A stretch of 64,000 nt of DNA, taken from positions 868,001 through 932,000 of the forward strand of contig JAOWBW010000322.1 of assembly GCA_026119855.1 (NCBI GenBank). Reading direction: 5' to 3'. This DNA is from Campanula takesimana. Its lineage: Eukaryota; Streptophyta; Magnoliopsida; Asterales; Campanulaceae. The notes below the pieces were generated by a model, which saw only the letters and a list, made by a program, of their open reading frames with translations, did no database searches and was not told the origin of the DNA. Position numbers and translations under genes: made by a program. Below, piece after piece: positions 47,577 through 58,440 of this stretch (the stretch's first letter is position 1; each line of letters starts with the position of its first letter).

Positions 47577-48733
47577 TTAAATGACAATAAATAAAACATA
47601 CCTAGTTGGGTTGCCTCCCAACAAGCGCTTTTGGTTAAGGTCGTTAGCCCGACCGTTGCCTGGTTTGGATTTCACCTTTCTTCCTTTGGCCCACTTTGCA
47701 TTTTCGCGGGTCTTTATCTTCAGGTCCATCCCCACGTACATTCCCCTTTTTATTTTATCATTTAGTACCACAGGGAATTGTTGGCATCTTCGCTTCTTGG
47801 GCTCTTCCACTTGTGGCCTCTCACCACCTTTTCCACTATTACAAGAAGGAAAGGGTACCATAAGGATCACCAAGTTCTCTTCAATATAAAGGTCCTCATC
47901 CTCGTTGGGAACTTCCCTACTAACCCAATTCTCACCACCATATAAGGCAAACTCAAGCTCCTCAATAGGTAACTCATGCCATGTTTTCTCCACCTTCTTT
48001 GCCTCCTTCGCCTTTTCCACACACCCTATACACCCACTTGAATTATCAAAATGTGATTCATCTTCATAATCAACATTGGATATTTCATAGACAAATTTTT
48101 TTTTTGCATCCTCAAAAGATTTCTCTTCAAGTGACCCTCCATTAGAGACAACATTGGAGATTTCATAGACAAAATTCTCCGTTGCATCCTCAAAAGGTTT
48201 CTCTTCATGTGACTCATCCGGAGAGGAAACATTAGAGATTTCATAGACAAAATTTTCTTTTGCGTCCTCCACGGTTTGCTTTCCATATTGTGGTGGTGGT
48301 TTAAAATATGGCTCAAAAAATGAGTCATAGACACACTCTTCCCCGTCAGCATTTAGATACCAAACCAGGGTTGAAAGTTGCTCTTCCGACTGTGGTGGTG
48401 GTGGATTATTCACATATTTTGGCTCACAAGTGGGATCATAAACTACCTCATCATTGCCCCATACCATGTCTGAATGATTTCCCCATCCTGGATTAAAAGA
48501 GTTAGGAAAATAGTCGTATTGCGGTGACCATGGTGGGGCGAAATTCCTTTCTTGAACCTGTGGAGCATACTCAGAAAAATAGGTCCTAGACGGATAATCA
48601 TTAGTAGCATGATAATAAACACCACAATTAGCACATCCATGTTGAACATTATAATTTACCGACTTTATCTTTGCAAACAACAAATCTAAATTCTCAGATA
48701 ATTTGGCTAATTGTCGGTCTAATTCTTGTATCA
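47577..48733 (-). pseudogene. gag-like protein of the non-autonomous LTR element, N-terminus lost
   Basis: At least 368 codons; the frame continues upstream of the first Met (QELDRQLAKLSENLDLLFAKIK, about 16 more codons) until it is cut at 48733 by the Mutator-like element. Near the start is a degenerate zinc knuckle, CANCGVYYHATNDYPS, in which the fourth ligand is Tyr instead of Cys. It is followed by the retroelement phrase NSFNPGWGNHSDMVWG. Residues about 135-230 hold three copies of a ~32-residue acidic repeat containing (F/V)EDA.(E/K).FVYEISNV. It ends near LLGGNPTRYVL, also typical of such gag-like proteins. Structural role inferred only. Confidence 0.8.
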
Positions 48734-49684
48734 GTTAGGGGCCTATGATTTTATATTTCTCACTTTAGGGCCCATACTATCGTTTTTGTATCAATTCAGA
48801 GCCCAGGCAAGAGTTTTTGTTAGATTTTAAACGGAAAGTTAACATGTGCCATCCAAAATCCATTTTCTCTGGGGGTTTTTGGTCTTTTCAAATCATTAGT
48901 ATATTTAAGCTTTCAGACTCTCAACTTATGAAACACTGTTTCAAACAAAAAACTCATAAAGCAATTATTTCCTATTTATTTATTTTAAAAAATATTTTCC
49001 CTTCAATTTAATAGACCCAAACAAACTGTTCAGGAGTTAATGTGAAAGTTCCTTTAATTTTGAGTTTTTTTTTTTTTTTTTTTTTTTGAGATTTCTTTTC
49101 CTGGGTATGGCTATAACTTAAAAAGAAAGTAGCAACATCAAGCATAAACTAGTTATCACACATAAATTGGGAAAACAATTACAAAAAACATTAGTATTAT
49201 TTTATTTTTCTTGAGAGAATTATTATAATTATTAAATTCCAATTCCCAAAATTTTGAAAGAAAAAAGTTAATTTAAGAATTACCCAAACATCAAAAGAGT
49301 ACTATCAAAACACAAACAGAGTGACTTAAAAAAAACTCATGAGTCAATTGACCACTCTTGGTATTAAAATGAGTGATAATTTGAGCAACAACATCACCGA
49401 AACTCCCAAATCAAGTCAAAGCTAATGAACCTGGGATTGATTTGGGTGTACTGCCAAACTATTTTGGTTCAACCATTATTCTTGTGAAAATATCAAATGC
49501 CCAAGAGAAAACAGGTTTTATGATGTGATATTCCCACTTTCTATTCAAAATATAACGGAATGTTTGTTTAAGCCCTAGATCGATACGAAAATGAGAGTTC
49601 AGGCTCTAAAGTGAGAAAAATAAAATTATAGGCCCCAAAGTGATACAACATGTAAACCCTGGGGCAGTAAAGTGAGATTAACCC
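48726..49684. mobile_element. Mutator-like element, left TIR truncated
   Basis: The right end (minus strand) starts GGGGTTAATCTCACTTTACTG, then TTGTATCACTTTGGGGCCTA; the left end begins only at TTGTATCAGTTAGGGGCCTA and so lacks about 37 bp. Arms then pair well (TCTCACTTTAG..., TTGTATCAATTCAG/CGTATCGATCTAG). The termini resemble the element at 42765-44063. No ORF. Confidence 0.75.
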
Positions 49685-50933
49685 CAAATACTTTCACTTT
49701 ATGCTATGCTCTTAATAACAAGATCAATCTCATTTTTTGGGTTCATTCACAATAGTAAGAATTGAGACGGTTCGGTTGCCGGATTGCAATCCTAATACTC
49801 TCTTTATGTTCTACTTTCCGCAAGGTCCGTTTCACATGCCAAGAGTTCATGAAGTACTTAAGAATATATGAACCTAGATCCTTTTGACTTCCGCAAGGTC
49901 CTCAATTAGATCTAATTGTTAAAATAGTGGTCAACGTATAATCGCCCACGCAAGTGAAGCAATATATACCCAATAATTTAAAAGCCAATTTATATCTTAA
50001 CATATAATTGAAACTAAAGAATTAATCATGAATAATATTTTAACGAACAAGAATTAATTCGAATGGAAGAATTAAATCTATAGCATAGAGATCTAGTATT
50101 TGTTACTACCAATCCATGAATCTAAGAAATTAGCTACTCATAAAATCAATAACAAAGAATAAATTAAAGAACATCAAAACCTGAATTAATTGATGAATCC
50201 TTAATTACAATCCTTGAATCTTGAATAAAAATATGTACAAAATATGAATAAAATAACTTGGATGGAGTGTTATATTTATACTAGGGTTAAAGAGGTGTAA
50301 AAATAGGAAAAACCCTAGGATTCGTTGTTGAAAAATGATAAATAAAGTGCTGGTGGCCGGAATTCCCCAGGAGCCCTTGTTATTTTTGACTTTCCATAAA
50401 AGTCCTCGAAAAATTCCCTAAAGGTCCTCCAGAAATTCCAGAAAAGCCCTCAGAATTTTGGAAATTACTAAAAAGCCCAACATATTTTGCGTAATTCCTC
50501 AAAAATCCCTAGTAAATTCCCCTAAGGTCCCTGTGTGGGCAGCCGCCCAAGTGGAAAGTGGGCGCTCACTCACTTGATCAGCCCTCTTGGCAATTCTGAG
50601 CTCAAATGTGTGATTTGTACTTTTTACGCGTAAACTTCCGGAGGCCATAACTTCTTCATACGAACTCCGATTTGGACGTGTAAACTATCGTTGGGAAGCT
50701 CTTTTCGAGTAATATCCAATGGACTTGATTTCTCAGTGATCACATCTCTTTATCTTTATTTTCTGGTCCATTCTTTATCCTTTTTTTTGGCACTTTAACG
50801 CCCATGAATCCATACATTCTTTCTCCCATTCCCTGTACTCATAAACACTTCAAAAACCATCAAAACACCCAATGTTGAGCATCTAATAAATCATAAAAGT
50901 ATATAATTTGGATGGGTAAAAACACATCCATCA
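49685..50933 (-). repeat. 5' LTR, truncated (1249 of ~1490 bp)
   Basis: Matches the left LTR from its position 248 on; the missing 247 bp were lost with the primer-binding region. Confidence 0.92.
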
Positions 50934-51224
50934 ATGTTGGTCAACTCTCGAATGGCGAAGAAGCCATGGATGTTTATTAGAGTAGGACTTAATGATGAGC
51001 GGAAGTAGTCGTATAAAATCTTCACCAAATGAAACATAAAGGGTGGGCGAAATACTGGTTGATTAATGTACATCATGGTCGATAAAAATTGAGACAATTA
51101 CAAGGTAGGGTAACGTGCTACACTCTTCATTACATAAAAGGTAACATACTCTCCTTTAATAACATAATGAAATGTACTTTTTGATCGGGTTACAAATAAT
51201 GCAACTTGAAAAAAGTTTCACAAC
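50934..51224. other. Right remainder of the 36-bp repeat and gene-free DNA
   Basis: One repeat unit (GTTGGTCAACTCTCGAATGG) directly follows the LTR element; after about 50975 the sequence is plain AT-rich DNA. Confidence 0.6.
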
Positions 51225-51287
51225 ACTTATTTTTTCTTAATATCCGTGTAAAGTCAAACTAAGAACCTTAGTCTGGAACGGAGGGAG
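51225..51287. mobile_element. Truncated right end of a Stowaway-like MITE
   Basis: Reads AACTAAGAACCTTAGTCTGG then AACGGAGGGAG + TA, matching the right end of the full copy at 51379-51618. Confidence 0.65.
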
Positions 51288-51378
51288 TATACAAACTTCT
51301 CACTTGAAAAAAGTTTCGCACCCCCTCAATCAAATCACAAATTACACATTGTCTAGTAAATTGAATTGTCACCCATTA

Positions 51379-51618
51379 CTCCTCCGTCCCGAACTAACGT
51401 TCTTAGTTTGACTTTACACGGAGATTAAGAAAAAGTTAGTGTTGTGAGTATGAAAAGTAAAGTAAGAAAAAGCAGGAGAGAGAAAGTGGGTAGAAAGTTT
51501 TTGTTGTGAGAATGACAAGTGGGTTCCATTGTCTATTTTGGGTAATAAAGCAACTAAGAACCTTAGTCTGGGACAAACCAAAAAAGAAAGTAAGAACCTT
51601 AGTCTGGGACGGAGGGAG
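51379..51618. mobile_element. Stowaway-like MITE downstream of LRX
   Basis: CTCCTCCGTCCCGAACTAACG ... ACCTTAGTCTGGGACGGAGGGAG with TA on both sides; the subterminal AAGAACCTTAGTCTGGGAC motif occurs twice. Confidence 0.85.
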
Positions 51619-51830
51619 TATAATTTATGAACTTTGATCATTTATGTATCTAATAAAATGAATTGACAAGTTATACACGATAAATATATATGGGAAATCA
51701 TGATGAAAATTACAAAGAGGAGAAATGAAGAACAAATTTAATTAGAGATCATCGCACATCCAAAAATTACAGTCTTGTGGGAACTCTGTCTAATCAATCC
51801 AAATTGAGCAACTTAGGTTGTTGGACTGGA

Positions 51831-53954
51831 TCAGTAGTAAGGAATAACTGGGGGAGGTGGAGAGGCATATGATACTCCTATGATTGGTGGTAGGGGAAGG
51901 TTATCTACTGGTGGTGGTGGTGGCGAAAGAGGAGGTGGAGGTGGCGGTGGGGTTGGGGATGGTGGTGGAGGTGATGAATATATGTACGTGTCGGGAGGTG
52001 GAGGAGATTGGTTATGTGGTGGTGGGGGAGATGCGTATGAGTACTTGGTGGGTGGTGGAGGAGATTGGTAATGTGGTGGTGGGGGTGATGAGTACGACTG
52101 TTTGGTGGGTGGCGGTGGTGGTGGCAAAGGTGATGCTGGTGTTTCACAACCGGAAGGTGGTGGGGATTGTGTTTCTGGTGGTGGTGGGGATTTTGTTGTG
52201 GGTGGATAGTATTCTGCCGGTGGCGGTGGAGAGGAGTAATAGTATTGGTGTTCCGGTGGAGGTGGTGTTTTTTGTTGGTAAGTTGGAGGTGAGTAGTACT
52301 CGATTGGTGGAGGAGGTGATGTATATTGAGGAGGTGGTGGTGGTGGAGGCGATGGTGTGTAACTATGATGAGTAGGTGGTGGCGGGGATGCTACCGGCTT
52401 CGGTGGAGCATAAGAAACCGGTGGTGGCGGTGACTTATATTCATAAGCAGGCGGAGGTGGTGGAGATGATGTGACCGGTTTCGGTGGAACATAGGAGACC
52501 GGTGGTGGAGGCGGTGAAGCATAATGGCTTACATGAGGTGGTGGTGGTGGAGGAGCAACATGGGTTACCGGCGACACTTTCTTAGTAGGTGGTGGAGGTG
52601 AAGCATAGTGTCTTACATGGGGTGGTGGAGCAAAATGTGGTGGAGGCGATTGCACAACCGGTGGTGGCGGAGGGTGCGATTTAGTGGAAGGTGAAGACTT
52701 AGAAGAAGGCGGCGGAGGCGGCTTAACAGCCGGCCTTTTCTGCCTAGGACCAGGATTTGAAACAGGGGTTGGGGGTCGAAGAGGCGGAGACCTCTTCCTC
52801 GAGGTTCCGCTACTACCACTACCTAAGCCACCACCAACACTGCCACATTTGAACTTACTACAACTAACTGGCCGTGCAGCTTCCGACGAACACTGCCTAC
52901 TGGACCGCTGACCAACTTTTCCGGCAACACAATTTTGTGTCCCATCCAAAACCTTTCCACCACCGGACACACAGCTCGGCGCCTCTCCGGTGAAGTAATT
53001 ATACGAATAAGTGAAATTCAACAAACTAGGCAACTTGCAAATAGTTGCCGGCACCACTCCAGTCAGCCTGTTGTGCGCCACATTCAGCTGCTCCACACTC
53101 TTCAAACCACCAATCGCCACCGGCAACGGCCCGCTTAAACTGTTGAAGCTGACGTCAAACACTGTAACCTTCTTCAACATCCCGATCTCATTCGGTATAC
53201 ATCCGGTGAGATTATCATTCATTAGTATTATCTCGTTCAGCGTTTTCTTCATCTTGCCGATACTTCCCGGAATACATCCGCCCAAATTGTTGTTAGCCAG
53301 AACAAGTACGGAAACCGGGGAATTTCCCAAATTCGCCGGAATTCCTAGCTGAAACCGGTTATCATTGAGGAAAATCGCGTCGAGATCTTTATCGAACAGC
53401 TTCGAAGGAACAGATCCTTCGAACTCGTTGAACCGGAGGTCGAGAAATTTCAACTTCGGCAACGACAATACGACGGTCGGAAACGGACCGACGAATCTGT
53501 TATTACTCAAATCAAGCTCGTGGAGAAGCTTAAGCTTTTTGAAAGTGTTCGGAACCGTGCCGCAGAAGCGGTTGGAGTTGATGTGAAACAGAGCGAGGTC
53601 GGTGAGGTGGCCGAGCTCGGGAGGGAGATAACCGGCAATGTCGGCGTGATTGAGGTCAATACCGGCGACGACGGTGAGTGAGGAGTTGGAAGGAGAGGAA
53701 GCGCAGAAGACGCCGCCGTAGGAGCAGACATTAGGGCCAGTCCAGTTGGAGGTTAAGTTGAATGGATCGGAAAATATGGCGGATCTCCAGGCTTGGAGAG
53801 CAATGTAGGCTTTTCGGAGGTTTGGATTAGGGAAGGTGAGAGTGGAGATGTCGGGCTCGGCGGCGGAGGAGATATGCAGGAAGTGGGAGGAGAAGAGAGT
53901 GAAGGTTAGGAGGGCAAGGAGGAGTAATCGGGGCGGCGGTGGAGCCGGCGCCAT
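51831..53954 (-). CDS. Leucine-rich repeat extensin (LRX)
   Basis: Wall-anchored regulator that binds RALF peptides and pectin (family knowledge). Single exon, 707 aa. Residues 1-31 are a signal peptide (Leu-rich, ending SSAAEPD). Residues ~40-95 are the LRX N-terminal cap (AYIALQAWRSAIFSDPFN, then NVCSYGGVFC). About ten LRRs follow (~residues 96-330: LPPELGHLTDLALFHINSNR, LHELDLSNNRFVGPFP). A Cys-rich hinge comes next (APSCVSGG, QNCV, RQCSSEA, SCSKFKCGS; ~340-380), then a Pro-rich extensin region to the end with SPPPP blocks and YYSSPPPP/YASPPPP cross-link motifs. Resembles the vegetative LRX3/4/5 group more than pollen LRXs, but the extensin part evolves too fast to be sure. The Pro codons on this strand give the GGT/GGC-rich + strand. 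Confidence 0.95.
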   Translation of the reverse strand: MAPAPPPPRLLLLALLTFTLFSSHFLHISSAAEPDISTLTFPNPNLRKAYIALQAWRSAIFSDPFNLTSNWTGPNVCSYGGVFCASSPSNSSLTVVAGIDLNHADIAGYLPPELGHLTDLALFHINSNRFCGTVPNTFKKLKLLHELDLSNNRFVGPFPTVVLSLPKLKFLDLRFNEFEGSVPSKLFDKDLDAIFLNDNRFQLGIPANLGNSPVSVLVLANNNLGGCIPGSIGKMKKTLNEIILMNDNLTGCIPNEIGMLKKVTVFDVSFNSLSGPLPVAIGGLKSVEQLNVAHNRLTGVVPATICKLPSLLNFTYSYNYFTGEAPSCVSGGGKVLDGTQNCVAGKVGQRSSRQCSSEAARPVSCSKFKCGSVGGGLGSGSSGTSRKRSPPLRPPTPVSNPGPRQKRPAVKPPPPPSSKSSPSTKSHPPPPPVVQSPPPHFAPPPHVRHYASPPPPTKKVSPVTHVAPPPPPPHVSHYASPPPPPVSYVPPKPVTSSPPPPPAYEYKSPPPPVSYAPPKPVASPPPPTHHSYTPSPPPPPPPQYTSPPPPIEYYSPPTYQQKTPPPPEHQYYYSSPPPPAEYYPPTTKSPPPPETQSPPPSGCETPASPLPPPPPPTKQSYSSPPPPHYQSPPPPTKYSYASPPPPHNQSPPPPDTYIYSSPPPPSPTPPPPPPPLSPPPPPVDNLPLPPIIGVSYASPPPPVIPYY

Positions 53955-54081
53955 TGTTGAGAAGAAAATGGATGGTTGATTTAGGTTAGTACTATGTGAT
54001 AATGGAGTTTGTAAAGAGAGTTATGAAATGGCCAGAGAGAGACCAGTCTGTTTTTCAGTTTTCCCCCATGGTTGGTTTGTC

Positions 54082-54089
54082 TTTATAAA
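54082..54089 (-). promoter_or_regulatory. Putative TATA box of LRX
   Basis: Minus strand TTTTATAAAG about 130 bp upstream of the LRX ATG; plausible core promoter, not proven. Confidence 0.45.
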
Positions 54090-54222
54090 AGCATTTTTTT
54101 TAAATTTAATTTGAGTACACTTTTTCTTTTTCTTTTTTGAAGTTTTTTTTTGGAAGTTGTGAAGTGTGAATTTGTATTTTTTGGAGGAGGATTATTGTTG
54201 TTTGTGTATTAGAATAATACTA

Positions 54223-54557
54223 GGGCACAAAAAAATCACAAAATTTTGCTCACAAAATCCTAGATTTAATAATTTTATTGGTGTTTTTAAGTAGAGTGTG
54301 ACGGATCCATTATCGATACAACCAATAAAATATCATCACTTCATTTTGTGAACAAGATTGAGAAAATTTTGGGGGAAACTAGTTTCTCCATAAGTTATAA
54401 AAAAATCCTGTTTTTATAAGGGTTAAAGTTTAGGGTTTAGGGTTTAGGCATTTTAGGGTTTAAGAAGGGTTAAAAAACAAGACTTTTTATAACTTATGGA
54501 GGAACTAGTTTCCCCCAAAACCAACTCAACAAGATTTTATGAGTTTATTTTGTGCCC
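54223..54557. mobile_element. GGGCACAAAA-terminated MITE split by another MITE
   Basis: GGGCACAAAA at the left and TTTTGTGCCC at the right; the body matches the copies at 26369-26732 (ACCAATAAAATATCATCACTT). At AACAAGATT it is interrupted by the telomere-repeat MITE. Confidence 0.75.
54360..54527. mobile_element. Mutator-like MITE with telomere-like repeat loop (copy 2)
   Basis: Perfect 9-bp duplication AACAAGATT (54351-54359, 54528-54536). Arms GAGAAAATTTTGGGGGAAAC / inverse pair for about 50 bp, and the loop holds TTTAGGGTTTAGGG repeats. Confidence 0.88.
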
Positions 54558-54732
54558 TAACATTCTATTGTGTATTAATGTGTGTCAATCTAATGCCACC
54601 AACTCATGTCGGTGTCTTTTGGTTCTTTGACCTTTCCTTTTTATTCAATTTCCCCCCTATAATTGGAAACCATTTTTTCCTTCAACTTTAATATTTCAAC
54701 TATAATCTGAGGATGACATTTAATCTTTATTG

Positions 54733-54973
54733 CTCCCTCTGTTTTAGAATTAATGTCATAGTTTACAAGTCAATGTTTTTAAGCTTTTAGTTACATTTTC
54801 TTGATTACCCCAATCTATTGTGACACCTCTTCTATGGTATTCAAATGTTTGTGCTTATTAGAATATGTAGTACATAAAGATCATCAAACTTCATACCCTA
54901 TTTTAGCAAGACGACATTTATTTTTGGACAAGCGAATATGAAAAATAGGATATTCAATCCGAGACAGAGAGAG
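54733..54973. mobile_element. Stowaway-like MITE
   Basis: CTCCCTCTGTTTTAGAATTAA ... TTCAATCCGAGACAGAGAGAG; diverged, with TA on the right. Confidence 0.65.
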
Positions 54974-55049
54974 TATTTTCAAAAAGCGGGGCTGTACCAT
55001 CTAAAGCAAGTGAGTTAAGAATCACTTGTTTGCTAGGTTATTATTATTA

Positions 55050-55308
55050 CCTATGTCCCTAAATGAGTATCCAAATTTCATTTTAAGGGACATCTGAAAA
55101 TCTCAACTCTTTGTACAATTTGGTGGCAAAGATTCATGTATAATTTTGTCATCTCCTTTTCAAACATTTAGTTTTGCACGTATAAAGAGACCGGTGAAAA
55201 AAAATTCGAAAAAAAAAAACATTTAGGGACAAAGTTATGTTAAAAAAAGACACTCATTTTGGGTCAAAGATTTTTTAAAAATGGACACTCATTTTAGGAC
55301 AGAGGGAG
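55050..55308. mobile_element. Stowaway-like MITE
   Basis: CTATGTCCCTAAATGAGTATCC ... GGACACTCATTTTAGGACAGAGGGAG, TA on both sides. Its right part (AAAAAAAGACACTCATTTT) recurs at 61066-61139. Confidence 0.75.
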
Positions 55309-55508
55309 TATTATTTATTTATTTTCCGAATTAGATGCTTGAAATTAAGTTGCCCAAATATACCAAAAAAGTTGAATCACAACACATTTACTAAAACACA
55401 AATCTTTTACTCTATTGAGTTACTATAAGACAAGCCTTTTTAACTATATTGAGTTAAAATAAATTTGAACCTAGCAAATAGCAATAGAGAAGTAATGGTA
55501 ATGGAAAT

Positions 55509-56477
55509 TAGGGGTGGAAATGGTTCGGTTTAGCTCGGTTTGGGATAATTTAGAAGCGAAACCGCTATACATCGGTTTGGAGAAATCCCAAACCGAGCTG
55601 AACCACAAAATAGTCCAAGCCGAGCTGAGCTAAACCATCACGGTTCGGCTCGGCTCGGTTTTAACCACGGTCTGATTTTACGGTTTAAACCGTGGCTTAA
55701 ACCGCGATTTGAAACACAGATACTCGACGCCCTAGATATTACAGAAGGTGGTTTTCGTTTGAAACAAAACTGATTTTTTTTTTTGAAGAGGAACATACAC
55801 TGCAATTAGCATCACTATCCATGGTTGATACTCGACGCCCTAGATATTAGAGCAAGTTGCAAGCCCTCTTTATTGCAGACACTGTAAAACAAAAAAATGA
55901 ATAAAAATGACAGCAAAATTGGAAGTAAAATTACAAGAAGAAGCATAAGGGATGAAACTTACCTTTAATCGCCGGAAAATTGAAAGGTCGAGCTAGGGTT
56001 TTAATTAGCAGATGTGTTGATTCTCTTGAATAGGGAGGCCTGCGTAGGAGTGAGATGGAGGAAGGACGTTGGCCGGAGGAATGGCGTCGGCGGGTGGAAG
56101 GATGATGGCGGAAGCTAGGCCGTGGCCCGTGGGTGAACTTAAGAAGATGAGAGAATGGAGACGATAGGGATGACTGCGGAGAGATTTGTCGATTTGGTGA
56201 ACATGAATACTCAGTCGACGATAGGGTATCTCATTTAATCAATGGTCCATATAAGGGCTCTATGGTTCAGCTAGCTCGGCTCCACGGTTTAGCTCAACGG
56301 TTCAGCTCGTGGTTCAGCTCGGTTCGGCTTGAAGGGTCAGACCGTGAGCCGAACCGAACCGTGTGGTTTATCAACTTTCAAAACCGAGCTGAACCGCATA
56401 AGTTTAAAAACTGAGCTAAACCGCACGGTTTGGCTCGACTCAGTTCCGAACCGCGGTTTGAGCCGAACCATTTCCAC
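55509..56477. mobile_element. hAT-like non-autonomous element rich in GGTTCGGCTCGG
   Basis: Left TAGGGGTGGAAATGGTTCGG and right CCGAACCATTTCCAC are inverted; both subterminal regions are full of repeated GGTTCGGCTCGG / CCGAGCTGAACC motifs. The last bases of the right end (expected CCCTA) are missing, so the 8-bp duplication cannot be shown. A GC-richer interior (56030-56160) has no recognised gene. Confidence 0.65.
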
Positions 56478-57479
56478 GGAAATGATGCTTGAGGACCACA
56501 TGAATGTACAAAAAGAGCAAACATACGTTTGTACTATTGTCTCAACTTACTAAACAACTAGGTGAAAACCCGTGCTACGCACGGGATTGCTTTTGGCCAA
56601 AATCAAGTTTTTTTCATATATGATGATAAAACTCATTTAAGGGGAAAAGTAATACTAATAAGTGTGCTTATTTTTTCTTTTAGAATAAACTTGAATTTTC
56701 CTTGATATATAAAAAGTTTCACAAAAATCCTCCAATATTTTATAAAGATTAAAAATGTAAAAATCATGATAGTGATTATTCAATTTGCATTTACATTTAC
56801 TCTATATATATGAACAGACATATAATTTTAACTTTTAAAATTTCCTAAGAATAATAATTATCTTTGATTACAAATCTTAATTATACTGTTTTAAATCTAC
56901 CTAATCATAATTAATAGAAGCAATAATGAATAAGGTTTAATGGAGTATTCAAAGTGCTTCTGTAACTCCATTAAAAAATATTGCATGTAACTCCATTATC
57001 ATTAAGACTATTATTCATATACATGCATTAACTTAAGGACTGTTAGCATACTTTGCCTTTCACCCTTCATCTATTGTTTGAAATAGAGTAGTAGTAGATA
57101 TAAATGCATTAAAGGATAGATTCGTCATTAATTTTATTTATTTTTTGAGTTTAATTATTATTGGGTTTCGAGTTAAGAACAACATTAATTTTATTTTATG
57201 TTGAGTTTAATTGTTATGGAGTAGGATGTAAACCCACACGATTTTTTTTTTTGTAAAAGTATAAAATTAATTAGTGGACATACAAACTATAATTCGGTCT
57301 ATAAGTTTTATAAACATTTAAAAGAAAATTACAATCAATTATTAAATTTATTAGTAGGAACAAACAATCATATAAAATCCAACTAAATGTTTCCCTCTTT
57401 CTTCACTTATTTTTCTACAATTTGCCTTTCGATGATTATCTTGGCATATTGCTATTGTTTTGATGATTAAGTCTTGTAA

Positions 57480-58398
57480 CAACTTTGATGTAAAGTATGC
57501 ATCAAAAACCTAAAAGACATTTAAATTATAAATTTATTACAAAGGTAAAAATAAAAGCAAATTAAAATAAAAATATTTTAGTGAACAAAAAATGACTATC
57601 GAATCAAAAACACAAACGAAATACTAAAGGATAATATTTTTTTCTCCATAATTTAAACAAAGCTTTTAAAAAAACAAACAATACTCACCATGATCAAGAG
57701 AATAGCATGAAAAAGACAATCTGCAAAAAAATTCACTAACCAAAACGAAAAAACAAAATTTGAATTTAAAAAAAAAATCATTTTTTGTATGAAACTAAAA
57801 CCAAACTAAATTCATAATCATTACCAAAAACAAAAATATAGAACATTGTTTATACATAAAATCAAGAGATGGTAAAAATTTTAAAAATAAAATATGTGGA
57901 TCAATAATAAATAAAAGGGTAAAACTAATAAAAAATATTAATGATAACCAAGAATAAAATTAACAAAAAAGAAGAAAATAGTGCAACTTTCTTATAAATA
58001 AAAGTTAAGAGTGAAAATTAAATTGATGGTGAAATTGTCATATAAACAATAGTTGAGCAGAAATGGGAAAAAGAAAGAAAGAAAAAAAGAAGAATAAAAT
58101 AAATCCTAAATAAAAACATTTTATTAATTACAAATACATCAAAACCTAGGGAAGGAAATATATATAGCTCAAACATAGTCCCACAAAATAGACCAAAGCA
58201 ACAAAAGAGAGAAAATCGCAAACAAAAATCAATGTCAAAGAAACAACATTACAAAGCAAACAAACTTGAAAAATAAAATTAAAAAATTAGTTTTAAACTA
58301 ATAAAAAACACAATCAACATAGAGAAGAAAAACAAATAAAATCTAATTACATAAAAAGATTTATTATATTTCAAAAAAAAAAGTAAAAGCAAATCAAA

Positions 58399-58440
<42 letters not shown>

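Larger units (their letters stand above)
44630..50933 (-). mobile_element. Non-autonomous LTR retrotransposon with gag-like ORF only
   Basis: Left LTR TGATGGAG...ACATCCATCA (44630-46117), right LTR ending at 50933, flanked by a 5-bp duplication ATGTT (44625-44629 and 50934-50938). Orientation is minus: a purine-rich GTTTTGGGGTATT lies just before the left LTR. No RT, RNase H or integrase. The gag-like protein and this tract resemble Athila/Ogre-type gypsy elements. The right LTR lacks its first 247 bp, and the primer-binding region is missing. Confidence 0.88.

Noticed and set aside
51880..52375. Gly-rich open frames on the + strand
   Set aside because: They are the exact antisense of the SPPPP-rich extensin part of LRX, which has a signal peptide, LRRs and family structure on the minus strand.
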